From NCBI RefSeq assembly GCF_002138415.1, contig NZ_CP015612.1, forward strand, positions 124,001 through 188,000: a stretch of DNA of 64,000 bases. The letters are read 5' to 3'. This document shows positions 51,362 to 59,682 of the stretch, one piece after another (positions within the stretch are counted from its first letter, which is position 1; each line of letters opens with the position of its first letter). The notes under the pieces were generated by a model. That model saw nothing but the letters and a program-made list of their open reading frames with translations. It ran no database searches and was not told the origin of the DNA. The position numbers were made by a program, and so were the translations under genes. Source of the stretch: Stenotrophomonas maltophilia. GTDB taxonomy: Bacteria > Pseudomonadota > Gammaproteobacteria > Xanthomonadales > Xanthomonadaceae.

Positions 51362-51540
51362 CGATTGCATGACTCGTGGGTAGGGCCGGCATCGGGGCCA
51401 CCGGCGGTGCCTGGGAATCGCGCGTGCAGCCACGAGCGAAACGGTTGTTTGAATGTGTCAGGGTACCGGGCCGCGCGTGATCGAGCTAGATCGCCGATGT
51501 TCACACCCGGATTGCTGCAATGCAGCGTAGGGCCGCCGCT

Positions 51541-51571
51541 CTGGTGGGTGCCGACCTTGGTCGGCACGCTC
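51541..51571. repeat. SMAG-type palindrome in the etf-gcdH gap
   Basis: GTGCCGACC, TT, GGTCGGCAC with GGTGGGT head. It stands between two divergent genes, an unusual place, since most copies lie between convergent or tandem genes. Confidence 0.6.
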
Positions 51572-51618
51572 TGCCCGGATGACCGACAATGGCCGGGTCC
51601 TGACTGCGTGTGAGTGCC

Positions 51619-52782
51619 ATGGCTTTGCATCCGTACGATCTGTTCGATGTCCGTTCCCTGCTCAACGAGGAAGAGCGCGCGGTGCAGGAAAGCGTCGCCC
51701 GCTTCACCAACGAGCGCGTACTGCCGATCATCGGCGATGCCTTCGACCAGGCCCGTTTCCCCGATGAACTGGTGCCGGAGATCGCCGCGCTGGGCCTGCT
51801 GGGCGCCACCCTGCCGACCGAATACGGCGGTGGCGATCTCGGCGCGGTCAGCTACGGCCTGATCTGCCAGGAGCTGGAACGCGGCGATTCAGGCCTGCGC
51901 AGCTTCGTCTCGGTGCAGAGCTCGCTGTGCATGTACCCGATCTATGCCTACGGCAGCGAGGAGCAACGCCAGCAGTGGTTGCCGGCGATGGCGCGCGGTG
52001 AGCTGATCGGCTGCTTCGGGCTGACCGAGGCGCACGGCGGTTCCGATCCGGCCAGCATGAAGACCCGCGCGGTGCGCGACGGCAGCGACTGGCGCATCAG
52101 CGGCAGCAAGATGTGGATCACCAGCGGCCCGGTGGCCGACCTGGCCATCGTCTGGGCGCAGACCGAGGACGGCATTCAGGGCTTTGTGCTGGAGAAGGGC
52201 ATGGCCGGCTTCACCACGCAGGAGATCAAGCACAAGATGAGCCTGCGCGCGTCGCTGACCGGTGCGCTGTTCTTTGACGACGTGCGTGTGCCCGACAGTC
52301 ACCGCCTGCCGAACGTGAAGGGCCTCAAGGGGCCGCTGGGTTGCCTGACCCAGGCCCGCTACGGCATCAGCTGGGGCCCGATCGGTGCCGCCATTGCCTG
52401 CCTGGATGAAGCGCTGGGCTATGCCAAGGAGCGCGTGCTGTTCGGCCGCCCGCTGGCCGCCACGCAGAGCGCGCAGATCAAGCTGGCCGAAATGGCCCGC
52501 CGCATCACCACCGCGCAGCTGCTGGCGCTGCAGCTGGGGCGGTTGAAGGAGGCGGGCCAGCTGCAGCCGCAGCAGGTCAGCCTGGCCAAGTGGAACAACT
52601 GCCGCATGGCCATCGACATCGCCCGCGAGTGTCGCGATCTGCTGGGCGGCGCTGGTATCACCACCGAACACGTGGCGATCCGGCATGCGCTGAACCTGGA
52701 ATCGGTGATCACCTATGAGGGCACCGAGACCGTGCACCAGCTGGTGATCGGCCGCGAACTGACCGGCATCAACGCGTTCTGA
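51619..52782 (+). CDS. gcdH: Glutaryl-CoA dehydrogenase
   Basis: 387 residues. Acyl-CoA dehydrogenase fold that oxidises and decarboxylates glutaryl-CoA to crotonyl-CoA in Lys/Trp breakdown. Motifs: LLGATLPTEYGGGDLGAVSYGLI, the GcdH-typical RSFVSVQSSLCMYPI (with the Arg equivalent to human Arg94), GCFGLTEAHGGSDPASM, RYGISWGPIGAA, and the catalytic Glu in VITYEGTETVHQLVIG. Electrons go to ETF and then the ETF-ubiquinone oxidoreductase next door. Start at ATG 51619; GTG at 51610 is also possible. Confidence 0.95.
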   Translation: MALHPYDLFDVRSLLNEEERAVQESVARFTNERVLPIIGDAFDQARFPDELVPEIAALGLLGATLPTEYGGGDLGAVSYGLICQELERGDSGLRSFVSVQSSLCMYPIYAYGSEEQRQQWLPAMARGELIGCFGLTEAHGGSDPASMKTRAVRDGSDWRISGSKMWITSGPVADLAIVWAQTEDGIQGFVLEKGMAGFTTQEIKHKMSLRASLTGALFFDDVRVPDSHRLPNVKGLKGPLGCLTQARYGISWGPIGAAIACLDEALGYAKERVLFGRPLAATQSAQIKLAEMARRITTAQLLALQLGRLKEAGQLQPQQVSLAKWNNCRMAIDIARECRDLLGGAGITTEHVAIRHALNLESVITYEGTETVHQLVIGRELTGINAF

Positions 52783-52787
52783 GTGCA

Positions 52788-52814
52788 CCGGTAGTGCCGG
52801 CCGCTGGCCGGCGT
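52788..52814. repeat. SMAG-type palindrome
   Basis: GTAGTGCC-headed hairpin with GGCCGC/GGCCGG arms, 10 bases after the gcdH stop. Confidence 0.7.
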
Positions 52815-52864
52815 TGCCGAGTAGGGTGGGCGACATGAGACGCCTATCCGGAGATGCAAGCTGA

Positions 52865-53350
52865 ATGAAGAACAATCCCGCTGTAAGGCTGCTGTGTCTC
52901 TCGCTGCTTCTTCAAGCCTCCGTGCTGCAGATGGCGTGGGCAGGCGACAGCGATCATGGGGCATGGACAGGCAGCTATTCGCAGGCGAGCGATCTGTGTA
53001 CCGAACCGGGCAGCGGGCGTAGTTGCCGCGATGGGTTCAGGGACAGCCTGTCGATTGTCGAAGAATCACTGGGCTATAGGGTTGAGCTGCACAGTACCCA
53101 GGCGATGCAGCACGTCTGCTCCTTCGTGCTGCATATGAAGCCAGAAGGCGGAAAGCTGATTCATCAGTCCGAACCAGGCACAGTGGTTATCGAGCAACAT
53201 GCAGGTGCGCTGAGAGTCTCATCCGGCGGGATCGACCCGACGGCAATGGGCTTGGGCTTGTGCGGCACGCATGCTGATATTGATGGTCTGGAGTTTCCTT
53301 CTGCGGGCAATCGCACGCGTTCCAGGCAACGCAATGGCGCCCGCTCGTGA
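52865..53350 (+). CDS. Hypothetical secreted protein
   Basis: 161 residues with signal peptide (VRLLCLSLLLQASVLQMAWA, cut near 26). The mature part has four Cys (LCTEPG, GRSCRDG, QHVCSFV, LGLCGTH), likely two disulfides, and reads DGFRDSLSIVEESLGYRVELHST then VVIEQHAGALRVSSGG. Family not recognised. GC content is visibly lower than that of neighbours and it ends in an Arg-rich stretch (TRSRQRNGARS), so it may have been gained horizontally. AGATGCAAGCTGA precedes it without a good ribosome site. Confidence 0.65.
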   Translation: MKNNPAVRLLCLSLLLQASVLQMAWAGDSDHGAWTGSYSQASDLCTEPGSGRSCRDGFRDSLSIVEESLGYRVELHSTQAMQHVCSFVLHMKPEGGKLIHQSEPGTVVIEQHAGALRVSSGGIDPTAMGLGLCGTHADIDGLEFPSAGNRTRSRQRNGARS

Positions 53351-53650
53351 TTGATCCAGGCGGAAGATATCCACGCATGGCGTGGATCTACTGAGCGGCT
53401 GTTGGGTCCGCCTTGAAGCGAGCCGAGCACCGCAGGTCCGGCGGGGGCGAAGAGGCGCGGATGTCTGAGCGCAGCGAGTTCCGCGCCATCCCCCGGCGGG
53501 CCGAGGAGCGCAGGGTACCGGTGCGCAGCACCGGCTCGCGGATGGCGGCGCGTTTCTTTTGGTTACTTTTCTTTTCGCGCGGAAAGAAAAGTAACGCCCA
53601 TGAACGCATGCGCCCGCCACAGCAATTGGGCAGAAGAGAGACGCGTGGCG
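53351..53650. repeat. Repeat-rich gap: SMAG palindrome and long hairpin
   Basis: 53369-53394 is a SMAG-type ATCCACGCATGGCGTGGAT hairpin. 53562-53595 is a 13-bp perfect stem, GTTACTTTTCTTT with an 8-base loop and AAAGAAAAGTAAC, so it is symmetrical and can act on either strand. The 100 bases before it (for example GGCGGGCCGAGGAGCGCAGG) have the look of a repeated element I associate with Xanthomonadaceae, not of a gene. Confidence 0.55.
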
Positions 53651-54130
53651 TTACGCCCCGCCGGCAAACCCATGCTGCCGCCACGCTTCGTACATCACCA
53701 CCGCAACGGTGTTGGAAAGATTGAGGCTGCGGTTGTCCGGCCGCATCGGCAGGCGCAGGCGGCGGCCATCGGGCAGGGCATCGAGCACGTTCTGCGGCAG
53801 GCCGCGGCTTTCCGGGCCGAACAGGAAGGCATCACCGTCTTCAAAGGCCACGCTGTCGTAGCGGACGCTGGCACGCGTACTCAGGGCGAACAACCGCTTC
53901 GGTGCGATCCGCGCCAGCGCGGTGTCCAGGTCGGGGTGCACCTGCAGGCGCGAGTACTCGTGGTAGTCCAGCCCGGCGCGCTTGAGCTGCTTGTCTTCCA
54001 GTGCGAAGCCGAGTGGCTCGACCAGGTGCAGTTGCGCGCCGGTGTTGGCGCAGAGCCGGATCACATTGCCCGTGTTGGGCGGGATTTCCGGTTGGAACAG
54101 GATCACGTGGAACTGGGGCGCGGCATTCAT
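53651..54130 (-). CDS. trmL: tRNA (cytidine(34)-2'-O)-methyltransferase TrmL
   Basis: 159 residues, the typical length of TrmL/YibK. SPOUT-fold SAM-dependent enzyme that methylates the ribose of the wobble base in tRNA-Leu. Motif 1: LFQPEIPPNTGNVIRLCANTG; motif 2: FLFGPESRGLP; motif 3: RPDNRSLNLSNTVAVVMYEAWRQ. The final motif forms the trefoil knot that binds SAM. TACACT lies exactly six bases upstream of the ATG with no ribosome site, so the mRNA is probably leaderless; the in-frame extension upstream is poor. Confidence 0.95.
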   Translation of the reverse strand: MNAAPQFHVILFQPEIPPNTGNVIRLCANTGAQLHLVEPLGFALEDKQLKRAGLDYHEYSRLQVHPDLDTALARIAPKRLFALSTRASVRYDSVAFEDGDAFLFGPESRGLPQNVLDALPDGRRLRLPMRPDNRSLNLSNTVAVVMYEAWRQHGFAGGA

Positions 54131-54199
54131 CGGCGCAGTGTACCTGCGACGACCGCCGCCTTTACGGCGCACGCCCTGCACGGGGCAGGGCGGCATCGC

Positions 54200-54676
54200 T
54201 TACGGGCGCAGCAGGACCTGGGCGGTTTCGGTGGCCAGGGCCTGCAGCTCGGCGGCGCTCGGACGCACCTGCAGGGCCGGCAGGTTGACGATGACCGAGT
54301 GGGCAACGTTGGTGGCGGCGGCGGCCAGGTTGGCGGCGTAGCGCTGGGCTTCCAGTTCGGCGGCCAGGGCGACGCGCTGTTCCAGGCTCGGGCGCACTTC
54401 CACCGAGGCCAGGGTGGTGATCGGCATCGCGGCCGCAACTGGGGCGGCGACGTAGCCGCTGCGCTCGGCCAGCTGGTCGGCGCTCGGGCGCACTTCCACG
54501 GTGGCCAGGGTCGGGATGCCGCTGGCCTGTTCCCAGGCCTGCTGGGCCAGCTGGTCGGCGGCCGGGCGGACCTGCACGGTGGACAGGGTCTTGATGGATT
54601 CGGAGGCCTGCACCGACGAAACAACCGCGGTGCCGGCGATCAGGGCGATGGCGATGGCAATGGTCTTGGCGTTCAT
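54200..54676 (-). CDS. Secreted protein with four RP repeats, unknown function
   Basis: 158 residues. Signal peptide AKTIAIAIALIAGTAVVSSVQA. Four copies of a repeat built on VxVRP are seen: STVQVRPAADQLA (residues 32-44), ATVEVRPSADQLA (58-70), ASVEVRPSLEQ (90-100) and PALQVRPSAAELQA (133-146). Gaps grow from 26 to 43 residues. No Cys, no catalytic motif. The repeat core pairs a beta strand with an amphipathic helix, so a periplasmic scaffold or export-related role is possible but unproven. A consensus sigma-54 promoter with palindromic upstream sites drives it. I recognise no family. Confidence 0.7.
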   Translation of the reverse strand: MNAKTIAIAIALIAGTAVVSSVQASESIKTLSTVQVRPAADQLAQQAWEQASGIPTLATVEVRPSADQLAERSGYVAAPVAAAMPITTLASVEVRPSLEQRVALAAELEAQRYAANLAAAATNVAHSVIVNLPALQVRPSAAELQALATETAQVLLRP

Positions 54677-54825
54677 GACGGGGCCTGTTTAGTGTTGGTG
54701 AGCGGTGGTGTGGTAGTAAGGTAGTACACCAATTCTGGGCTCGCAAGGAAAATTTTTGATTTCCTGCATTTATTCAGTCTTCAGTCAGCTTTTGTCTGAA
54801 GCCCTTCCTGGCGCAGAAAGTACCA

Positions 54826-54842
54826 AGCAATCCCCGTGCCAA
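54826..54842 (-). promoter_or_regulatory. Sigma-54 promoter of the RP-repeat gene
   Basis: On the minus strand the sequence is TTGGCACGGGGATTGCT, an exact RpoN match with ten bases between GG and GC. Transcription should start near 54815, giving a leader of about 140 bases. Confidence 0.85.
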
Positions 54843-54884
54843 CTTTTATTCATTGATTTACAAGGGTTTTTTATCAATCGAAAA

Positions 54885-54938
54885 GTGTCCGGTGGGCGGA
54901 CACCTGTCCATTCGATGTGCCGCGGACACTGTCCGGAC
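54885..54938 (-). promoter_or_regulatory. Palindromic upstream activator sites for the sigma-54 promoter
   Basis: Site 1: GTGTCCG (54885-54891), five bases, CGGACAC (54897-54903). Site 2: CGGACA, C, TGTCCG (54923-54935), followed by GTCCGGAC (54931-54938). They start 43 and about 81 bases upstream of the -24 element, suiting an enhancer-binding protein. The GTGTC half-site resembles that reported for PilR in Pseudomonas; identity of the activator is inference. Confidence 0.6.
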
Positions 54939-55092
54939 GCCTTCAGCCGGCACATGTGACGGTTCACGCCCCCCGGCTGGGGCCGGGCCAGATGGCCTTC
55001 AGGGCAAACACCCCCAGTGACTGGCGACCGATTCCTGCCGTTGCCTGCGCAGGCTAGGATCGGGGTTCACCTATGTGACCAAGGATCCGGAT

Positions 55093-57942
55093 ATGTCTCT
55101 CGCCCTTCGCCCGCGCGCTGCACTGCTGGCCGTCGCCCTCAGCACCGCCCTGGGCACGCTCGCGCCCACCTCCGCACTGGCCGCCAAGCCGGCGGCTCCG
55201 GCCAAGGTCGATATCCCGTACGAGCAGTTCACCCTGCCCAATGGCCTGCGCGTGATCGTGCATACCGATCGCAAGGCGCCGATCGTTGCGGTCAATGTCT
55301 GGTACCACGTGGGCAGCAAGGATGAGCCGGCTGGTCGCACCGGCTTCGCGCACCTGTTCGAGCACCTGATGTTCCAGAGCAGCGAAAACCACGACGGCGA
55401 GTACTTCGAGCCGTTCAAGCAGGTCGGTGCCACCGGCCAGAACGGCACCACCAACACCGACCGCACCAACTACTTCGAGAACGTGCCGACCACCGCGCTG
55501 GACATGGCGCTGTGGATGGAGTCGGACCGCATGGGCCATCTGGTGGGTGCGATCGACCAAGCCGCGCTGGACGAGCAGCGCGGCGTGGTGCAGAACGAGA
55601 AGCGCCAGGGCGAGAACCAGCCCTACGGCCAGGCCTGGGACCAGATCAACAAGGCGCTGTACCCGGTCGGCCACCCGTACCACCACGGCGTGATCGGTTC
55701 GATGAACGATCTCAACGCCGCCTCGCTGGACGACGTGAAGAACTGGTTCCGTACCTGGTATGGCCCGAACAACGCGGTGCTGGTGCTGGCCGGTGACATC
55801 GACCTGGCCACCGCCAAGGAGAAGGTCGCCAGGTACTTCGGCAGCATCCCCGCTGGCCCGACCATGGCGCAGCCGGCAGTGAACGTGGCCAAGCGCAGTG
55901 CCGATACCCGCGAGACGATGACCGACAAGGTGCCGCAGGCACGCATCTACCGCGCCTGGAACGTGCCGCAGGTCGGCACCACCGACATCGACCAGCTGCA
56001 GCTGTTCGCCGAAGTGCTGGGCGGAGCCAAGTCCTCGCGCCTGAGCCAGCGCCTGCAGCACCAGGACAAGCTGGTGGACAGCATCGGCTCGGGCCTGTCG
56101 ACCTCGCAGCTGGGCTCCAACTTCGTGATCGTGGCGACCGTCAAGCAGGGCCAGGACCCGGCCAAGGTCGAGAAGATCATCGATGAGGAACTGGACCGCC
56201 TGATCAAGCAGGGCCCGACCGCGGCCGAGCTGGCGCGCGCCAAGACCGGCGCCCGCGCCGGCTTCATCCGTGGCATCGAACGCATCGGCGGCTTCGGCGG
56301 CAAGGCCGATGCGCTGGCCGAGTGCGCGGTGTTCACCGGCGACCCGGGCTGCTTCCGCACCTCGCTGGCCAACATCGAGAAGGCCAGTGCCGCCGATCTG
56401 AGCCGCCTGGGCGCACAGTGGCTGGACAAGGGCAGCCACACCCTGGTGATCGCACCGGGTGAGCGCGTGGCGCTGAAGGAAGACCCGAGCCAGACGCCGA
56501 AGCCGTTCACCGTGCCGGCGGTGGACCCGAAATACAGCACCCTGCCGGAACAGGTGGACCGCAAGGCCGGCGTGCCGCAGACCCGCGAGTTCCCGCAGCT
56601 GAAGTTCCCGGCGTTGCAGCGCGCCACGCTGAAGAACGGCACCCAGGTGATCCTGGCCGAACGCCACGAGATTCCGGTGGTGCAGTTCAGCTACCAGTTC
56701 CCGGGCGGCTTCAGTGCCGACCAGGGCCGCAAGCCGGGCACCGCCAACTTCACCATGAGCCTGATGACCGAAGGCGCCGGCAAGCTCGGTTCGCTGGCCT
56801 TCGCCGATGCGGCCGACGCGCTGGGCGCCAGCCTGGACGCTTCGGCTGGCCTGGACTCGATGAGCGTGGACCTGTCGGCACTGAAGGAGAACCTGGCACC
56901 GTCGCTGGCGCTGTACCGCGACCTGCTGCGCGAGCCGCGCTTCGAACAGGGCGAGATCGACCGGGTCAAGGCGACCTGGATCGCCGGCATCCAGCAGGAG
57001 AAGGTCAACCCGGGTGCGGTGGCGATGCGCGTGCTGCCGCCGCTGCTGTACGGCAAGGGCCACCCGTATGCCATTCCGTTCACCGGCAGCGGTGACGAGG
57101 CGGCGATCAATGGCCTGACCCGCGAGGACCTGGTCGACTTCCATCACGACTGGCTGCGCCCGCAGAACGGCACCCTGATCGTGGTCGGTGACACCACCCT
57201 GGCCGAGATCGTGCCGCTGCTGGACAAGCAGCTGGGCGACTGGAAGGCGACCGGCGAGGCGCCGCAGGTGAAGGCGGCCACCGACGTGGCGTTGCCGAAG
57301 GGCCCGCGCGTGTTCCTGATCGACCAGCCCGGCGCGGTGCAGGCCAACCTGTTCGCCGGCCAGGTGGTACCGCCGTCCAGCGCCGCCAGTTCGACCCGCT
57401 TCGATATCGCCAACGGCGTGATCGGTGGCGACTTCACTTCGCGCCTGAACATGAACCTGCGCGAGGACAAGCACTGGTCGTACGGCGCGCGCAGCAGCGC
57501 GACCAACTCGGTGGGCCAGCGCCCGTGGATGGCCAGCGCGCCGGTGCAGATCGACAAGACCGGTCCGGCGCTGGCGGAAATGCGCAAGGAAATCGCCGCG
57601 TTCGCCGACGGTAGCAAGCCGGCCACCGCCGCCGAGGTCAACCGCATCCGCAACATCCAGACCCTGAGCCTGCCCGGTGCCTACGAGACCGCCAGTGCGG
57701 TGGCCGCGACCATCGGTTCGATCGTGCAGTTCAAGCGTCCGGACGACTATGTGCTGCGTCGCAAGGCCGAGATCGAGGCGATGACCCCGGCGCAGGTGCA
57801 GCAGGCCGCCGCCGAGATCAAGCCGCAGGCCCTGACCTGGGTGGTGGTGGGTGACCTCAAGCAGACCGAAGCGGCCGTGCGCGCGCTGAACCTGGGCGAG
57901 GTGACGGTGATCGACGCCGAAGGCAACCCGGTCAAGAAATAA
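55093..57942 (+). CDS. M16 family zinc metalloprotease (insulinase/PqqL-like), two-domain
   Basis: 949 residues. Signal peptide to about residue 36 (ending SALAAK). Domain 1 carries the inverted zinc motif HLFEH in GRTGFAHLFEHLMFQSSEN (near residue 95), with the third ligand Glu in DEQRGVVQNEKRQ about 75 residues later. Domain 2 (from about residue 510) is an inactive M16 copy: ERHEIPVVQFSYQFPGGFSADQGRKPGTA, then KHWSYGARSSATNSVG. Length and twofold structure fit the periplasmic M16B proteases. Substrate unknown. AAGGA precedes the ATG. The ORF on the opposite strand here is a shadow. Confidence 0.92.
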   Translation: MSLALRPRAALLAVALSTALGTLAPTSALAAKPAAPAKVDIPYEQFTLPNGLRVIVHTDRKAPIVAVNVWYHVGSKDEPAGRTGFAHLFEHLMFQSSENHDGEYFEPFKQVGATGQNGTTNTDRTNYFENVPTTALDMALWMESDRMGHLVGAIDQAALDEQRGVVQNEKRQGENQPYGQAWDQINKALYPVGHPYHHGVIGSMNDLNAASLDDVKNWFRTWYGPNNAVLVLAGDIDLATAKEKVARYFGSIPAGPTMAQPAVNVAKRSADTRETMTDKVPQARIYRAWNVPQVGTTDIDQLQLFAEVLGGAKSSRLSQRLQHQDKLVDSIGSGLSTSQLGSNFVIVATVKQGQDPAKVEKIIDEELDRLIKQGPTAAELARAKTGARAGFIRGIERIGGFGGKADALAECAVFTGDPGCFRTSLANIEKASAADLSRLGAQWLDKGSHTLVIAPGERVALKEDPSQTPKPFTVPAVDPKYSTLPEQVDRKAGVPQTREFPQLKFPALQRATLKNGTQVILAERHEIPVVQFSYQFPGGFSADQGRKPGTANFTMSLMTEGAGKLGSLAFADAADALGASLDASAGLDSMSVDLSALKENLAPSLALYRDLLREPRFEQGEIDRVKATWIAGIQQEKVNPGAVAMRVLPPLLYGKGHPYAIPFTGSGDEAAINGLTREDLVDFHHDWLRPQNGTLIVVGDTTLAEIVPLLDKQLGDWKATGEAPQVKAATDVALPKGPRVFLIDQPGAVQANLFAGQVVPPSSAASSTRFDIANGVIGGDFTSRLNMNLREDKHWSYGARSSATNSVGQRPWMASAPVQIDKTGPALAEMRKEIAAFADGSKPATAAEVNRIRNIQTLSLPGAYETASAVAATIGSIVQFKRPDDYVLRRKAEIEAMTPAQVQQAAAEIKPQALTWVVVGDLKQTEAAVRALNLGEVTVIDAEGNPVKK

Positions 57943-57954
57943 GGCACTACTTCG

Positions 57955-58040
57955 GCCAGGGGTCGGATCCCTCCCCCAGGAGGGCTCCGACCCCGTCGTG
58001 CATTTGGGGTTAGCGCCCCCTGCGGGGGATCCGACCCCTA
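57955..58040. repeat. Two GGATCC-type palindromes after the protease gene
   Basis: 57958-57995: GGGTCGGATCCCTCC with arms completed by GGAGGGCTCCGACCCC. 58004-58038: a variant with arms GGGG/CCCC and GGATCCGACCCC end. The pair is placed as a terminator for the protease transcript. Confidence 0.65.
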
Positions 58041-58104
58041 CCCGGCTACCCCCGATTCAGGCTGTTCAGGCAGAATCCCCCCCATACCCTTCCAGGATCT
58101 GCCC

Positions 58105-58422
58105 ATGCGCGTTCTGCTGCTTTCCTCCCTGCTGCTTACCGTCACCGCCTGTACCTGGGTGCCGATCGAACCGGCCGGCAAGGCGACCCGCGTGCTGCCG
58201 GCAGGCCCGGTTCCGGCCGGCTGCATCGCCAAGGGCGAGGTGGTGGTTACCGTGAAGAGCAAGGTCGGCTTCTACAACCGCAACCCGCTGCGCGTGCAGG
58301 AAGAGCTGGAAACCCTGGCCCGCAACGAGGCCCCGAGCGCCGGCGCCAACGCCGTACAGGCCGCCGCCGCGCCCGCCGATGGCAGCCAGCGCTTCGCCGC
58401 TTTCCAGTGCCCGCCGCGCTGA
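58105..58422 (+). CDS. DUF4156 lipoprotein
   Basis: 105 residues. Signal MRVLLLSSLLLTVTAC, lipobox LTVTAC near residue 16. The rest reads CTWVPIEPAGKATRVLPAG, then CIAKGEVVVTVKSKVGFYNRNPLRVQEELETLARNEA, and ends with GANAVQAAA, which is the DUF4156 pattern (small envelope lipoproteins, function unknown). Two further Cys may form a disulfide. It is its own unit with weak ribosome site; a -10-like AGAATC stands upstream near 58075. Confidence 0.85.
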   Translation: MRVLLLSSLLLTVTACTWVPIEPAGKATRVLPAGPVPAGCIAKGEVVVTVKSKVGFYNRNPLRVQEELETLARNEAPSAGANAVQAAAAPADGSQRFAAFQCPPR

Positions 58423-58525
58423 ACGCTTCACCATACGGCCAAGCCTGAATTCGTAAAGATGCGGTGAAGGCCCCGGGGGTTATAGAATAGCGCCCCCTTT
58501 TGCCTGAGCCTTGGCGCTAACCTCG

Positions 58526-59542
58526 ATGCTCTTCAAGAATGTCTCGATCGCCGGCCTGGCACACGTTGATGCGCCGCACACGCTGACGACCAAGGAAATC
58601 AACGAGCGGCTGCAGCCGACGTTGGATCGCCTAGGTATCCGCACCGACGTGCTCGGCGATATCGCCGGCATCCACGCCCGCCGCCTGTGGGACAACGGCG
58701 TGCTTGCGTCCGATGCCGCCACCATGGCCGGCCGCAAGGCGCTGGAAGACGCGGGCGTCGATGCGACGCAGGTCGGCCTGCTGGTCAACACCTCGGTCAG
58801 CCGCGACTACCTGGAGCCGTCCACGGCCTCCATCGTGTCGGGCAACCTCGGCGTCAGCGACGAGTGCATGACCTTCGATGTCGCCAATGCCTGCCTGGCC
58901 TTCATCAACGGCATGGATATCGCGGCGCGCATGATCGAGCGCGGCGACATCGACTACGCGCTGGTGGTGGATGGCGAGACCGCCAACCTGGTGTACGAGA
59001 AGACCCTGGAGCGCATGACCGCTCCGGACGTCACCGCTGACGACTTCCGCAACGAGCTGGCCGCCCTGACCACCGGTTCGGGTGCCGCCGCGATGGTGAT
59101 GGCGCGCTCGGAGCTGGTGCCGGACGCACCGCGCTACAAGGGCGGCGTGACCCGCTCGGCCACCGAGTGGAACCAGCTGTGCCTGGGCAACCTGGACCGC
59201 ATGGTCACCGATACCCGCCTGCTGCTGATCGAAGGCATCAAGCTGGCCCAGAAGACCTTCACCGCCGCCAAGATCGCCTTGGGCTGGGCCGTGGAAGAGC
59301 TGGACCAGTTCGTGATCCACCAGGTCAGCCAGCCGCATACCGCTGCGTTCATCAAGAACTTCGGCATCGACCCGAAGAAGGTCATGACCATCTTCGGCGA
59401 GCACGGCAACATCGGCCCGGCCTCGGTGCCGATCGTGCTGAGCAAGCTCAAGCAGCTGGGCAAGCTGAAGAAGGGCGATCGCATCGCGCTTCTGGGCATT
59501 GGTTCCGGCCTGAACTGCTCGATGGCCGAAGTGGTCTGGTAA
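58526..59542 (+). CDS. oleA: OleA: head-to-head acyl-CoA condensing thiolase
   Basis: 338 residues, the length of the Xanthomonas enzyme. OleA condenses two fatty acyl-CoAs to a 2-alkyl-3-ketoacid, the first step in long-chain olefin synthesis. Active-site Cys123 in DVANACLAFING, the catalytic base Glu97 in RDYLEPSTAS (both equal to Cys143 and Glu117 in the numbered crystal construct), His in VIHQVSQPHTAAF, Asn in GEHGNIGPASVP. Start ATG 58526 gives the family N-terminus (LFKNVSIAGLAHVD). A -10 TATAGAAT lies at 58481-58488, leaving a leader of about 35 bases. oleB and oleCD follow in the window. Confidence 0.97.
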   Translation: MLFKNVSIAGLAHVDAPHTLTTKEINERLQPTLDRLGIRTDVLGDIAGIHARRLWDNGVLASDAATMAGRKALEDAGVDATQVGLLVNTSVSRDYLEPSTASIVSGNLGVSDECMTFDVANACLAFINGMDIAARMIERGDIDYALVVDGETANLVYEKTLERMTAPDVTADDFRNELAALTTGSGAAAMVMARSELVPDAPRYKGGVTRSATEWNQLCLGNLDRMVTDTRLLLIEGIKLAQKTFTAAKIALGWAVEELDQFVIHQVSQPHTAAFIKNFGIDPKKVMTIFGEHGNIGPASVPIVLSKLKQLGKLKKGDRIALLGIGSGLNCSMAEVVW

Positions 59543-59563
59543 GCAGCCCGCTGCCCGACCTCC

Positions 59564-59652
59564 TGTAGAGCCGAGCCATGCTCGGCTCACGCGCGCAGCG
59601 CGGCTCTTCCGCAGCGGACCGGAGAGCAGCCGAACATCGGCTCGGCTCTATA
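59564..59652. repeat. SMAG-type palindromes between oleA and oleB
   Basis: 59564-59588 GTAGAGCC head with arms GAGCCGAGC/GCTCGGCTC, and 59626-59650 with arms of the same type in reverse, ending CTCGGCTCTA. Between them is a GC-rich hairpin GCGCGCAGCGCG. Confidence 0.65.
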
Positions 59653-59682
59653 CCGCGCCGCGATTCTCCTTAGGTGCTCCGC

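Larger units (their letters stand above)
54677..55092. other. AT-richer control region of the RP-repeat gene and the M16 protease gene
   Basis: About 415 bases with no gene. It holds the sigma-54 promoter and its upstream sites (listed separately), an inverted repeat CTTCAG/CTGAAG around 54778-54801 in the 140-base leader, and on the plus strand a TAGGAT hexamer near 55055-55060 as a -10 candidate for the protease gene. Confidence 0.6.

Noticed and set aside
53413..53724. A 103-residue Arg-rich plus-strand frame
   Set aside because: It runs through the repeated hairpin region and has the composition of a translated repeat, with no domain.
54785..54967. Small minus frame of 60 residues upstream of the RP-repeat gene
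   Set aside because: It overlaps the sigma-54 promoter and its palindromes; no family pattern.
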